Shown here: piece after piece, positions 46,713 to 57,833 of the stretch
Position numbering within the stretch: position 1 is the stretch's first letter
How the letters are laid out: every line of letters starts with the position of its first letter
Assembly: GCA_022225965.2 (NCBI GenBank)
Contig: JAKJXP020000001.1
Coordinates: 1,054,001-1,118,000, forward strand
Source: Diatrype stigma
Taxonomy: Eukaryota; Ascomycota; Sordariomycetes; Xylariales; Diatrypaceae
Reading direction: 5' to 3'
Length of the DNA: 64,000 bases
The notes under the pieces: generated by a model
What the model saw: the letters and a program-made list of their open reading frames with translations, nothing else
Database searches by the model: none
Told to the model about the DNA's origin: nothing
Translations under genes and position numbers: made by a program

Positions 46713-48101
46713 TCAGATCCGCGTCTTCTCGAGCTCCCGAGCTAGTGCGTCGACGTCGTTATCCTTCCGCTGGACCGTAGGCTCTTCCTGGGCTGCCTGC
46801 TCCTCCTTGAGCAGCTTCTCGGCCTTCTTCTCGGGCTCGACCTTCTCCGGCTCCGCTTCTTTCTCTTCTTCGTCGTCGTCGTCGTCTTCCTCCTCTTCGT
46901 CCGAATCCACGTCCTCAAGCTCGTCGAGCTCATCCAGGCCCCAGGCGTCCTCGTCCACAATATCGCCGCCGAACTTCTCCTTGCGCGCCTCGAGCAGCTC
47001 CTGCAGCGCGAGGATGGAAACGTCGTCCTCGGTGAACTTGTTGCCGTTCAGCTCAATCTTCCGCAGGGCCGGGAGAGCGTCGCGGGCGGCGTCGGCGAAG
47101 CCCTTGAGCCCGGGCGCCGTGATGTCGTTGTACTGCAGGCGCAGGACCTCGAGCCTGGGGTTCTGGCCCCGGGCGAGCGCGCCGGCGACCAGAACGCCGC
47201 CCTTGGCGCCCAGCAGCGAGTCGCCGACGCCGAGCTCCCGGATCTCGGCCCAGCCCGGCGCCACCTTGGCCAGCGCCCGCGCCCCCGTGATGGTGAAGGT
47301 GTTGTCCTGCAGGTCGAGCACCCGGAGGTCGGTCGCGCGGCTCAGGCCCTCGCTGAGCAGGTGCGCAATCCCCTGCTGCCGGATGCCGTTCTGCACCATC
47401 TTGACCTCCTGGACCTTGTTGTGCAGGCTGAACGTCTTGGCCCACGCCGCCATGCTGCCGTCCTCCAGCCGGTTGCGGCCGCAGATCACCGTCTCGAGGT
47501 AGGGCACGTCCTGCTGCCCGCTCTTGCGCGCCTCCTCCTTCCGGGCGTGCAGCTCGGACAGGGCGTCGGCGATCAGGATGCCGGCGTGCGGCCCCAGCCC
47601 GTTGTTGTTGAGGTAGAGATGCTGGAGGGGCACGTGGCGCTTCAGGAATTCCACCAGCGGCGCTTGCGTGTTGAGGCCGAAGGCATTGTCGTTCAGGTTG
47701 ATTGTGCGCAGGTTCGGCAGGTTCAAGATGGAGTTCAGGAGAGAAGACAGCGCAACGGGGATCTCGTTCAGCAGGCGGCCGGTGAAAATGTCGGCCAAGT
47801 TCGCAACCTAGTAGAAGGCAGTTAGAGACAAATAGTACAGGCATCAGAGATACAGTAGGCCAAGAGGAAAAGAGGAGAGAAGAAAGAAAATCTGTCTCAC
47901 CTTCAAGGACTTCTTGGTCGCCAGAACTTCGCCTAAGCGCTTACAAGCCTCAATACCAAGGGTATTTCCGAGAACGCGGACTTCCTCCACGTCTTCCATA
48001 GCCCGTAGGGGGCCGATGTGGGCTTCCAGGTCCTCAGCTGTGTCCAGCTTCAACACCTTGCCCTCGAGGGAGAAGATCTTGTCGGGTGCGGGTGCCGCCA
48101 T
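46713..48101 (-). CDS. RNA1: Ran GTPase-activating protein (RanGAP)
   Basis: Stimulates GTP hydrolysis by Ran in the cytoplasm and so drives nuclear transport direction. Exons 48101-47901 and 47807-46713 give 431 residues. The protein is a crescent of leucine-rich repeats (about residues 1-345): for example EVRVLGNTLGIEACKRLGEV, LQHLYLNNNGLGPHAG and LEVLRLQYNDITAPGLKGF. The motif ADIFTGRLLNEIP, spanning the region right after the splice, is the signature of Rna1 and contains a conserved Arg. The C-terminal part (about 350-400) is very acidic, with unbroken Asp/Glu runs, as in yeast and mammalian RanGAP. There is no SUMO-targeting C-terminal domain of the animal type. The exon is GC-rich, so two long frames overlap it in other phases; these are shadows. 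Confidence 0.95.
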
Positions 48102-49612
48102 ATTATTTATTTTTCTTCTTCTTCTTTCCGTCTCCCTTTTCCGTCTTCCCCAGTAACTTCAATTATAACCAATAAAACGAAATCGCCTAATTGGTAGGAT
48201 TCTATCGAGGGCAGCTATAGATAGAGAAAGAGATGTTATGGGCTCAGAGAGCGTAAAGCGCAAGTTGTTGATCGTTTTGGTGGGATGGGAATTGGAGGGG
48301 AGATAGTGCGAAAATCAGAGGGTCTACCTAGATATTTGTTTTGGGTAGGGGCATTTTGTTATTATTGGCGTTGCTATATGGCTACAATGTGTAGCCATTT
48401 GCCATTGTAAGGCATGGGTCTCTGGCATGCCTGCCTCTGACTGCCTCTGACTCTGCCCTGTTACAGGCAGCACTCCCTATTGTTCTCCCCTAACCTAATA
48501 CATGTAGGTGGGGGAGGGGTAATCCTAAACTTACTTCGGTACAACTTACTTCGGTACCCCAGGGCTACACCTATAATCAGGTCTCTCTAATACCCAATAG
48601 TCACATACATGCGCATATGTCCATATGTAGGTACTTTACATACTGTGGGTACATCCTGCCCTACGTACCTACCTGGTAGTAGTTGGGTTGATCTTATTTA
48701 GTGTCTAGCAGGTGCTCCATTTACCCACCTATTAGGTAATATGAATGCCCAGAACCTGCCAGCCCGTTTTATGGTTTTCCCAATGTCCTGGTGACAGTCA
48801 CACACCTCCGTCACGTACTTCGTACTTACTGTACCTACCTTCGTACCTCCATACGAAAGTACAAGTGCTCTTGGCGTTGATCCTTCGATTTACAACCTCA
48901 GCCTTATAGGTATCTAGGTCTCTATTCCAAGGGCTTGCCAGCTCCTTGCAAGCTGCCGAAGGTGTATAGTCGAACGACAAACCTCGATATCCCTCACAAG
49001 CCTTGTCAATGTCAACAGGCTTACGGAAACCCATCTTCCCAAATAGCTAGGCCCATAGTTACATTCCAGGTGCTCCAACGTCTTAGCATCTATCTCACTG
49101 CCCCCCTTCGCCCAGGTCTTAAAGGCTGTTTACTTCCTACTCTTCAACACGCGTTTCTCCTTTCTGTACCAAAGCGAAAGCAACAAGACGGCAACGGCGG
49201 TGAACGGCAACTTCAAGCTCATTGAATTCATATATATATGTTTCCGGATTGAACTCAGTTTTGCTGTCTGTCAACTATACCAAGTCTATATGTTGCTCTG
49301 AGCGGTGGTAATCAGTCATTGTCTTCGTTCTCTTCCTAGACTCTGAAGGAGCCACGCTTTCCTGCGAAAGTCGTGACGAGCCTTGAGAGGATGGGTACTA
49401 CTTTTCTTCTTTTTCTTCTTCATCCATCAGCATTCAACTATGATAGTCGCCCCCTTCCGCTAGACAAGTGTGCATGGTCTCCATCCTGACGTTCCTTCCG
49501 CAAGTGCCGGAGTTTGCAGTCTAGTGAATACTGATTGTATATCCTGAAACTCGGAGGAGACGACTACTTAATATACTCGATATATAGTGATTTATACTTA
49601 TAAATCCTAAGC
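48102..49612. other. Divergent promoter region RNA1 / F-box-like gene
   Basis: A pyrimidine-rich stretch sits directly upstream of RNA1 (48106-48145). A direct repeat acttacttcggtac appears twice at about 48530-48556. TACCTA motifs are dense around 48620-48850. No gene is supportable. Confidence 0.5.
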
Positions 49613-52600
49613 ATGGAATTCCAGGGAAGTGCCAGTCCGGCTCCACTGCCCCTTGAGGAGGATCGAATCCTCTTCAGTCCGAGTAGCAATTCAGACACCT
49701 CTTCGGATGTTCTCATGTCTGATGAACCAGATCCAAAGTTGGATGGAAGTACGCAGCCCGAATACATGGCTACGGACCAACCAGAGACAACACGGCACAC
49801 ATTCGCGGAGGAAGCAAGGGCAATCATATGGGACAATACCTCCAACAAGCGCAAGCCTCACGAATCCGCCGAGGTAGAAGGCAGCAGGTTTTTATCTCAT
49901 AAGAAAGCGAAAAGGGATTACGATGGCATTCAGTCGGCATCTGCTGATCACAGCCGGCCAAATCTGGCCTTTGTACCAGCTGAAATATGGCATCGCATAT
50001 TCACTTTCAGCCCTCCGCGAGCATTAGGCAACTTACTGATGGCCAATAAGCTCTTCAATGTGTACCTCGAGCCTTCATCTCCCTTTCAAGTACATATTCC
50101 ACGCGCCACTACACATAGCCATGCCATATACTTAAAGCCTGATGCTATATGGCAAAGTTCGAGAAGACGATTCTGGCCGCGTATGCCAAGCCCTCTCCAG
50201 GGAAACACGGAACTCTCTATGTGGCAGCTAGCCTGTCAGAAGAAATGTCAATTCTGTGGCAGACGTGAGCTGGCCGGTCAAATACCGCCCATTGACCAAT
50301 GGCACTCGGGTCCCGGGGCAGATGGAGTCAAAGCTATATGGACCTTTGCTCTAAAAAGCTGTGGCCCTTGTCTCCTGAAGAACGTCACTAAGGTAAGAAA
50401 CAGTGTATAATGTAGTTTGCATGGAAGGTCTTTCTAAGTTTTTATATAGGAAGTCGACTTGCTCCTCTCCCCTTCGATGCCGTCCATCTTGCTATCGGGA
50501 CTTCCGTTCCTATTTATCACAAATGAAATGCACATCATCTCACCAGATGTCCTCCACAACGCACAGGTTCCTCAAGATGTGCAGCTAACGAAGATATTCT
50601 TACGTACCCACGTAGACCAACTAGCCGAGGAATTTAATTCGGTCAAGTCGTTGGGCGGGGCCACGGTAGAGGAATGGCTTAAAGGCCTTGAAGGCCGCCG
50701 GAAGCAGCAACGAAGTGATACAGCCCGATGGGAGAAATGGACTGGCATAGTTGCCATGCGAACCTTGATCTACCCAGGTGTGCCAGTTGCAGCATCGTCA
50801 GTCAACTCTGCGTCAGCTTTAACAGAAGCATTATCGTCTACAAATGGTTCACAATACACTCAGAAGAGGCTGCTGATTCAACACATCTCTAATGCTCCTA
50901 AGACATCCTCCATTCCATTGGCTAGCCATCGTAAGTATCCATGATGAATCTAGAAGTTTCACATACTAAAATCAGTTAAAAGAAGTCGAAACACCTCAAC
51001 GACCACATTTATCGACGAACGTTTCTCATCATAATCAGTCACGAGTAAGGACTCGACAAGAGGTTCTGGAATTGAAGGCACATAGACGTGCCGAGATTGA
51101 ACGACGGGCTATGGAACTTCAACCACCCTTGACAGCAAATGTGCTAGCTCATATCCCTTCTTTTCAAGCAGCTGTCCAACTCATCTCCCCGCTCGACGAT
51201 AATGCTTGGGAATTGTTGAAACCTCGCTTGTTGGCTCAAAAAGCAGAAGCTGAACGGCGAGAGCAGCAGGAACAAGAACTAACTGCGCATTTGCGTAGCG
51301 CCCAGGAACGCCTCCAGGACCATGGCAAACCTGAAGCTACAAATGCAGAGACCAAACAACTTATCGACAAGAACTGGGATGACGCCCAAGCTCCACTCCG
51401 TACCCAGATATCCTCATTTGCTGACGAGATTATTCGGGATGGTTGGGATCAGGGGCACAAGGTCAATAAGGAAAATAGCTCGCAATTTGTGGCGGATGTC
51501 CTCCTCTATGTTCGTAAAAGGTTCTATGCAGAAATTGCGAAGAATGTTGCTGCTGCCAGTGCTGCTGGTCAAAAGCCAGCTTGCGATCCACCGGAAGGGC
51601 CATTCACGCAGAAGCTGACACTTGAGAACATGAAGTGGCTTTTCGATGTCAAGGTTAAGCTTCATACCGATTATTTTCAAAAAGAGCTTTTCTTCTGCAA
51701 TGGCTGTGAGGGCAACAACAATAAAGCTTATGGGTTTGAGGGTGTTGTTCAGCACTACGCCGCCAAACATACGAGTGCTCTTAGCCGTGGTAGTGTCGTC
51801 GTGCACTGGCGAGCTGAATGGCCTGAGATACCACCTTTCAAGCCAGATCCAGAAGTTGGGATCAACACCCTACCTCAAAGCCACCCTCCGTATGCTCTCC
51901 AGCATAATTCCAGTGCACCCTCATCGACTCTACATCAGCTATCCCCTTATAACCCGCCGCTAGTAGGTTACGGACAACCCGTCCCATGGGACTATAACAT
52001 TACTCCTCCGCAACCAGTTCCCAACTTCTCCCAGCAGCACGTTCACTACCATGGAAATCCTTACAACCCTCAGGCTACATCATACCCTCCCTTACATTCC
52101 TATACGAGTGATTATCCTGGACTGCAGGGCCCATATGTGGGGAGTTCACTTACAGCTCCCCCGTCTTATCCTCCGGTAGCAAGTACGGTCTATGGCCCCA
52201 GTCACTATCCATACCAATCAAACCCTCTGCCAACTTTCCAACCTGTACATGGTCCTTCGCAGAATGACTTGTTTTGGCTACAACTTGAAGACCTTTCGCG
52301 AAATTCAAAAGAACTTTGGACCACCACGACAGGCCTAAAGGAGATTCCAGGGAGCTTTAGAGTTCACGTGGTCATTTATCACCTTGCTAAAAGGTCTCGG
52401 CTCAGGTTCTCAGTTACTCCCCCGTTAACCATGTTCATTCATGGTCTCTCAAACAATAAGGAGATGCGTCCTGTACGCAATGTCAATGGACTCATGTGCA
52501 AAGCATGTAAATTAGGCCTTGGAAACGGAGCACCCCCGGACGAAGACAGGGCATCATTTTCCCTGCCTCAACTGGTCAACCATTTTCAGCGGAAGCACAT

Positions 52601-54311
52601 TGAGCCTTTGCAGTTCTCGGGGGCCCAGTCACTTGATTGGACAGTCGATATGGTTTTCACACCACACCTGTTTACATTACCAGATCTCCGCACTTTGCCA
52701 GGAATGGACGGACAGAAATTTGCACTATTCTCTGAGGTATTCCCACAGCTTCAATATCACAAGGATTATGTGTCAGAGAACATCAGTGCGCCCACTAATC
52801 CTTGGGTTAATCAAACGCCTCAACATGGAGCTACAAGTAGTACCTATGAACCTAGAGCTGGCCTGCTTGTCAATAGTCACCAGGTACAGGTTGCATCTAC
52901 CACCTATCATTTCACCGACTTAGATAACCCCAAGCCACCTATGTCGCATATCCAAGAGCTGATTACCGCTTCGGAGCGTCGTAAACCCAATACAACTGAT
53001 GAGAAGCAAGTTATGCGGCAGCCTATCATGAGGTCGCCCGCTACTCAATACAGCAGCATCGACAGATTATTTCAAGATGATCGAAATAGTGCTAACGACG
53101 CAAAATTTCGCAACCAAAACGTAGGCTCCAAGAAGCATGAAGCACCCTCTGCCCAGACTTCCAAGAAACGCAAGGGAAGAAAACTCGGCACAACGGGGAC
53201 CAAGCCAGAAGTTGCGAGTGAGCAAGATGCAGTTGCAGAAGAGGAACAACGTCGCCAGGAAGAGGAAATTCGAGCCATGTGGGCTGCCGAGCGTGCTGAG
53301 GCGGCTCGTCTCGCCTCTTCCAGCGCACAACCATTTACAAGAGAAGACGAAGAAGGCATATCCCAGCCAGGAACATGCTCAACATCTCGTCATCCGGACG
53401 AGCCGTCCTCGCTGCCGGCCCCGGGAATAATTTCCTCAGATCGTTCAGTGCACAGCAGTACTGACCCTGAAGCCCCTATTGTTGAGTCTGATGAGGAAGA
53501 CTTGACAGCCGACCTGATATCTTACCTGAACCAGCAGGAGGTGATGTCCCCCAAAAGCAGGGACCATAAACAGACAGCCGGAAACAACATAAACATAGAT
53601 ACACAGCAAACCATAGACCCGCAGCATTCCCCTGGAAGGCAACTCAGCCCTAGACGACAGTACATCTATATAGATGACGAGCAGCCTGACCACGAGCTTG
53701 AACGAGCTAGGTTGCCCACCCATACACGATATGAGTCTCATACACGACACAGAGATCGCGGACAACAGATCCCCATGTTTTATCACTCTAGGAGTTCCTA
53801 CGACTCGGGATTACCGCCAGCAGCACGCTATAATGCTGAATATGATCAACGCGAACGAGATACTCGCCATGCGTATTACCCCGGTCACTCTCAAGAGCCA
53901 CGAGGGCCAAGCTCCGGGGTTTACGCTGACCCATATGAGCTTGTTTGTGTCCGGGATGATCGCGGTGAATACTATATCAGGCGGCCGATTGAACACCAGT
54001 CTACACAAGCTTATGATGCCTATGGGACTACTAGGCCGGTTTATAGTGAAATCCCTGTCCAACACCAGGTGTATGAGCACAACCTGCGTACTGTGCGGCC
54101 TGTATATGAGGTTGTCGCTGGGGCTGATGTTCCGCTGCGAGAACCGACGTACATGACTACAGGCGGGGCTCCAGGTATGGTCTCTCAACCAGTGCACGAG
54201 TTCTTTTCGAGGCGTGGTCCTGCAGTATCCGATGATGATTACGACCCAAGGTTTCCCGTAGCCCTCTCCAGCTCTAATATCGCCGGTCCTCCTCACCCGT
54301 ACCAGCGATGA
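49613..54311 (+). CDS. Large F-box-like protein with zinc-finger-like motifs, function unknown
   Basis: Exons 49613-50392, 50450-50930 and 50983-54311 give 1529 residues. Residues about 121-160 form an F-box-like start, LAFVPAEIWHRIFTFSPPRA, suggesting a link to SCF ubiquitin ligases. A cysteine cluster CQKKCQFCGRREL lies near 210. The middle has coiled-coil Glu/Gln/Arg segments. Two similar modules then follow, each with CX2C, a 20-25 residue spacing and HX4H (FFCNGCE...VVQHYAAKH and LMCKACK...LVNHFQRKH). They are C2H2-like but unusually spaced. Between them is a Pro/Tyr/His-rich linker; the tail is Arg/Tyr/Asp-rich and disordered. I recall Pezizomycotina proteins of this layout annotated as F-box/DUF7892. 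At the second splice, only the acceptor at 50982 keeps frame with the 50931 donor; the nearer CAG at 50975 does not. Confidence 0.82.
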
Positions 54312-55152
54312 CATGTTGAGGAATAGAAATACAAGTCTTTAAGTTCTCTCTAATGGTCACCTTGTAGACAAGTCTCGGTAGCTTTATCCACTCACAAGCA
54401 AGGAGTATACGATTGCCGTTCAACATCCTTTCCTCCCCTTTCTACTCATCTAAGCTTTCATTGTTACTACATAGGTACATAGGTAGCGTTAATCCGATAA
54501 AGCTTCTATTCATCTATCCGTGATCCGTGATCCGTAACAGCCGTAGGTACCTAAGTACATATGTAGGCACTTCCCGATGTCCATTCCGTGCAGATTGCTT
54601 AGATCTACTATCTTATCGCGATAAGCATAGCTCCGGTATCAGTACCCACAAAGCCCCGGCTAGCCCACTACGGGTAGTGGCGTGAAGAAATTTGTCGTCA
54701 TAAATTCACAGGGTGACCTCGGCGATAATGGAGAGGGGAAAATACCCAATTACGTGGGACACAACCTCGTAGTCACGTAGGTAATTGCCTGTTCCGCACA
54801 CCAGCCCTCCCGTCTAGCACCTATTAGTTAAGCACTTATTACCTAGGTAGTTAAGCACTCTAGCAACAAGGTGAGTTACCGGGTTTTGCCGTCGCCGACC
54901 GCCCGACCCGTAGAAAGCAGAAAGCTCTTCTGAGAGGTTCGTCAAAGTTCTCTAATCGCCCCAATCGCCCCAATCGCCCTGAAAATTTGAGAATTTGCGA
55001 AGGCCGCCGTTCCATAAATTCCGAGGTCCCTCCTTCTTCCTGCCAGTCCATTCACTGTATATTAATACCTACACCCCCGACACCCTCTTCCTGTCGGCGA
55101 TACTTCCCAATCGCAAGTCTTAATCTAATACATCACAGCCACAGCCATCATC
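54312..55152. other. Intergenic: SSC1 promoter
   Basis: It contains the F-box-like gene 3' end and the Hsp70 promoter. CCTAGGTAG at about 54842, a triple CAATCGCCC repeat (54953-54979) and heat-shock-element-like GAA/TTC spacing (54981-55021) are visible, with a TATATTAAT stretch near 55057. Confidence 0.5.
54981..55021 (+). promoter_or_regulatory. Candidate heat-shock element (gapped)
   Basis: GAA triplets at 54981, 54991 and 54999 are followed by TTC triplets at 55010 and 55019, 130-170 bases before the mitochondrial Hsp70 start. Gapped or stepped GAA arrays can bind fungal Hsf1, and Hsp70 genes are classic targets. The spacing is loose, so this is only a candidate. Confidence 0.3.
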
Positions 55153-57326
55153 ATGCTGGCGTCGCGTTTTACCAGAGCTCTCCCCAGAGCAACCTCCACA
55201 GCTTCGCGATGGGCCGCCCCTCTGCGGAAGCCCTTAGGCTCGACCTTTGCTCGCTACGAGTCGACTGAGGGCAAGGTCCAGGGCGCTGTCATTGGTATCG
55301 ATCTGGGTAAGTCGGCTCTCGGGATAGCTTCCCTCACCTTGACAGCTTTACATTCTCTCTGCTCAGTGATCTAACCATTCAATTCAACAGGTACCACCAA
55401 CTCGGCTGTTGCCATTATGGAGGGCAAGGTCCCCAGAATTATTGAGAACGCCGAAGGTAAGTTTAAGTCTCATTGCCTAGTGATTGCGCATGAGAACAGC
55501 TAAGTCTAATGCTGTGACCAGGTGCCCGTACAACTCCTTCCGTCGTTGCCTTTGCCCCGGATGGTGAGCGACTTGTTGGTGTCGCTGCCAAGCGACAGGC
55601 TGTCGTCAACCCGGAGAACACACTCTTTGCTACCAAGCGATTGATCGGACGGAAGTTCAAGGATGCCGAGGTCCAGAGGGATATCAAGGAAGTTCCTTAC
55701 AAGATCGTGCAGCACAGCAACGGGGATGCCTGGGTTGAGGCTCGGGGCCAGAAGTACTCCCCTTCGCAAGTCGGTGGTTTCGTCCTGCAGAAGATGAAGG
55801 AGACTGCCGAGTCCTACTTGAGCAAGCCCGTCAAGAACGCCGTCGTCACTGTCCCTGCCTACTTCAACGATTCCCAACGTCAAGCTACCAAGGATGCCGG
55901 TCAGATTGCTGGCCTGAACGTTCTCCGTGTTGTCAACGAGCCCACTGCTGCCGCTCTGGCTTACGGCCTTGAGAAGGAGGCTGATCGGGTTGTTGCTGTC
56001 TACGATTTGGGTGGTGGTACTTTCGATATCTCGGTTCTCGAAATCCAGAACGGCGTTTTTGAGGTCAAGTCTACCAACGGTGACACGCACCTGGGTGGTG
56101 AAGATTTCGATATCCGCCTGGTCCGTCACATTGTCCAGCAATTCAAGACCGAGTCTGGCATCGATCTGTCCGGTGACCGTATGGCTATCCAGAGAATCCG
56201 CGAGGCTGCTGAAAAGGCCAAGATCGAGCTGTCCTCTTCTCTCCAAACCGACATCAGCCTTCCTTTCATCACTGCCGACGCCTCCGGTCCTAAGCATATC
56301 AACTTGAAGATGACCCGGTCTCAGCTTGAGAGTATGATGGACCCCTTGATTACCCGAACTATCGATCCCGTTCGCAAGGCTCTTAAGGACGCCAGCCTGC
56401 AAGCCAAGGACATCCAGGAGGTCATCCTGGTTGGTGGTATGACCCGTATGCCCAAGGTTTCCGAGTCTGTCAAGAGTATCTTCGGCCGTGATCCTGCCAA
56501 GTCGGTGAACCCCGATGAGGCTGTCGCCATCGGTGCCGCTATCCAGGGTGCCGTCCTCTCCGGTGAGGTCAAGGACCTCTTGCTTCTCGATGTCACCCCC
56601 CTGTCCCTTGGTATTGAGACTCTCGGCGGTGTTTTCACGCGCCTGATCAACCGCAACACCACCATCCCCACCAAGAAGTCTCAGGTCTTCTCCACTGCCG
56701 CCGATTTCCAGACTGCTGTGGAGATCAAGGTCTACCAGGGTGAGCGTGAGCTCGTCAAGGACAACAAGCTTCTGGGCAACTTCCAGCTGGTTGGCATCCC
56801 ACCGGCACACCGTGGTGTCCCCCAGGTCGAAGTTACCTTCGATATCGACGCCGACTCCATCGTCCATGTCCATGCCAAGGACAAGAGCACCAACAAGGAC
56901 CAGTCCATCACCATTGCTTCTGGCTCCGGTCTGTCTGAGTCTGAGATTGAGCAGATGGTTGAGGACTCGGAGAAGTACGCCGAGCAGGACAAGGAGCGTA
57001 AGGTGGCTATCGAGGCTGCCAACCGTGCCGACAGCGTCCTGAACGATACCGAGAAGGCTCTCAACGAGTATGCCGACAAGCTTGACAAGACCGAGGCGGA
57101 GCAGATTAAGGAGAAGATCACGAGCCTGCGGGAATTCATCACCAAGAGCCAGTCGGGCGAGGGCACTGCCACCGCCGCGGAGATCAAGGAGAAGACGGAC
57201 GAGCTGCAGATGGCTAGCTTGAACCTCTTCGATAAGATGCACAAGGCGCGGAACGAGTCCGGCTCTGGCGAGCAGTCTAGCAGCCCCGAGGGCGAGGCCA
57301 AGCCTGAGGACGAGAAGAAGCCGTAA
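55153..57326 (+). CDS. SSC1: Mitochondrial Hsp70 (Ssc1)
   Basis: The matrix chaperone that powers protein import with Tim44 and folds imported proteins. Exons 55153-55306, 55391-55456 and 55522-57326 give 674 residues. A mitochondrial presequence (about 1-40) is Arg/Ala/Ser-rich with no acidic residues ([20 protein letters not shown]). The ATPase domain has [17 protein letters not shown] formed across splice 1, the phosphate loop [18 protein letters not shown] and the connecting [10 protein letters not shown]. The substrate domain begins near [20 protein letters not shown], and the lid helices follow [19 protein letters not shown]. The tail is Gly/Ser/Glu-rich, ending EDEKKP, as expected for mitochondrial rather than cytosolic (EEVD) or ER (HDEL) forms. 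Codon use is strongly biased to C-ending codons, as in highly expressed genes, and this explains the very long antisense open frame. Confidence 0.97.
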
Positions 57327-57833
57327 AATACCCTTTGCGCATTTGGTTTGTTTTCGTATATGGGATGGGACGGCGTTCACCCGCTTTCCTCCCACCTTTG
57401 TACTTGAAGTGTACTCATATTGCCGCTCTTATATTCCCCAGCTTGTATTCGGAACTTCACATGAATTGGTTCATATGCGGGCGGTCGGCGGCGTTCTGAG
57501 ATAGGAAAAGGCTTGGCCTGCAAGTTGCGACGATGTATTCACGCAGTTTCTGATGACATGAAATGGCATTTGGGGGGGAGTTTTTCCGCTCTGGGTCGAG
57601 CTCTGTATATAAACAAAAACCATTAAGAAGTTGCAATCTTAATGATGCAAAACATCCCCTCTCAAGATAAAGTCAATTTATGAATTATCCTTTTAAGTCT
57701 GTGTTAGGTCCATGAGAGGATGGAGCACAGCTCTTGGTCTGACTTGTATGAAATGCTTGCTAGCATGTCTAGTATAGTAAATTAGCTATTGCTACGTAAC
57801 TGTCTATACCCTCCGTACTCGAGGGCTTAATGT
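57327..57833. other. Convergent 3' spacer SSC1 / multicopper oxidase
   Basis: This half-kilobase holds two converging 3' UTRs. AT-rich from about 57600; no open frame of interest. Confidence 0.5.

Noticed and set aside
47053..47844. A 263-codon minus-strand frame and a plus-strand frame over RNA1
   Set aside because: Both are out-of-phase shadows of the RanGAP exon; the minus-strand frame runs through the intron boundary and is Arg/Pro/Gly-rich.
48460..48900. Possible CRISPR-like spacing of repeated TACCTA strings
   Set aside because: Unit spacing is irregular, the repeats are too short, and the organism is a fungus.
55506..57395. A 629-codon open frame on the minus strand opposite SSC1
   Set aside because: It mirrors the Hsp70 exon codon by codon; strong C-ending codon bias removes stops from the antisense frame. 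The translation (Leu/Gly/Asp-rich) resembles no protein I know.
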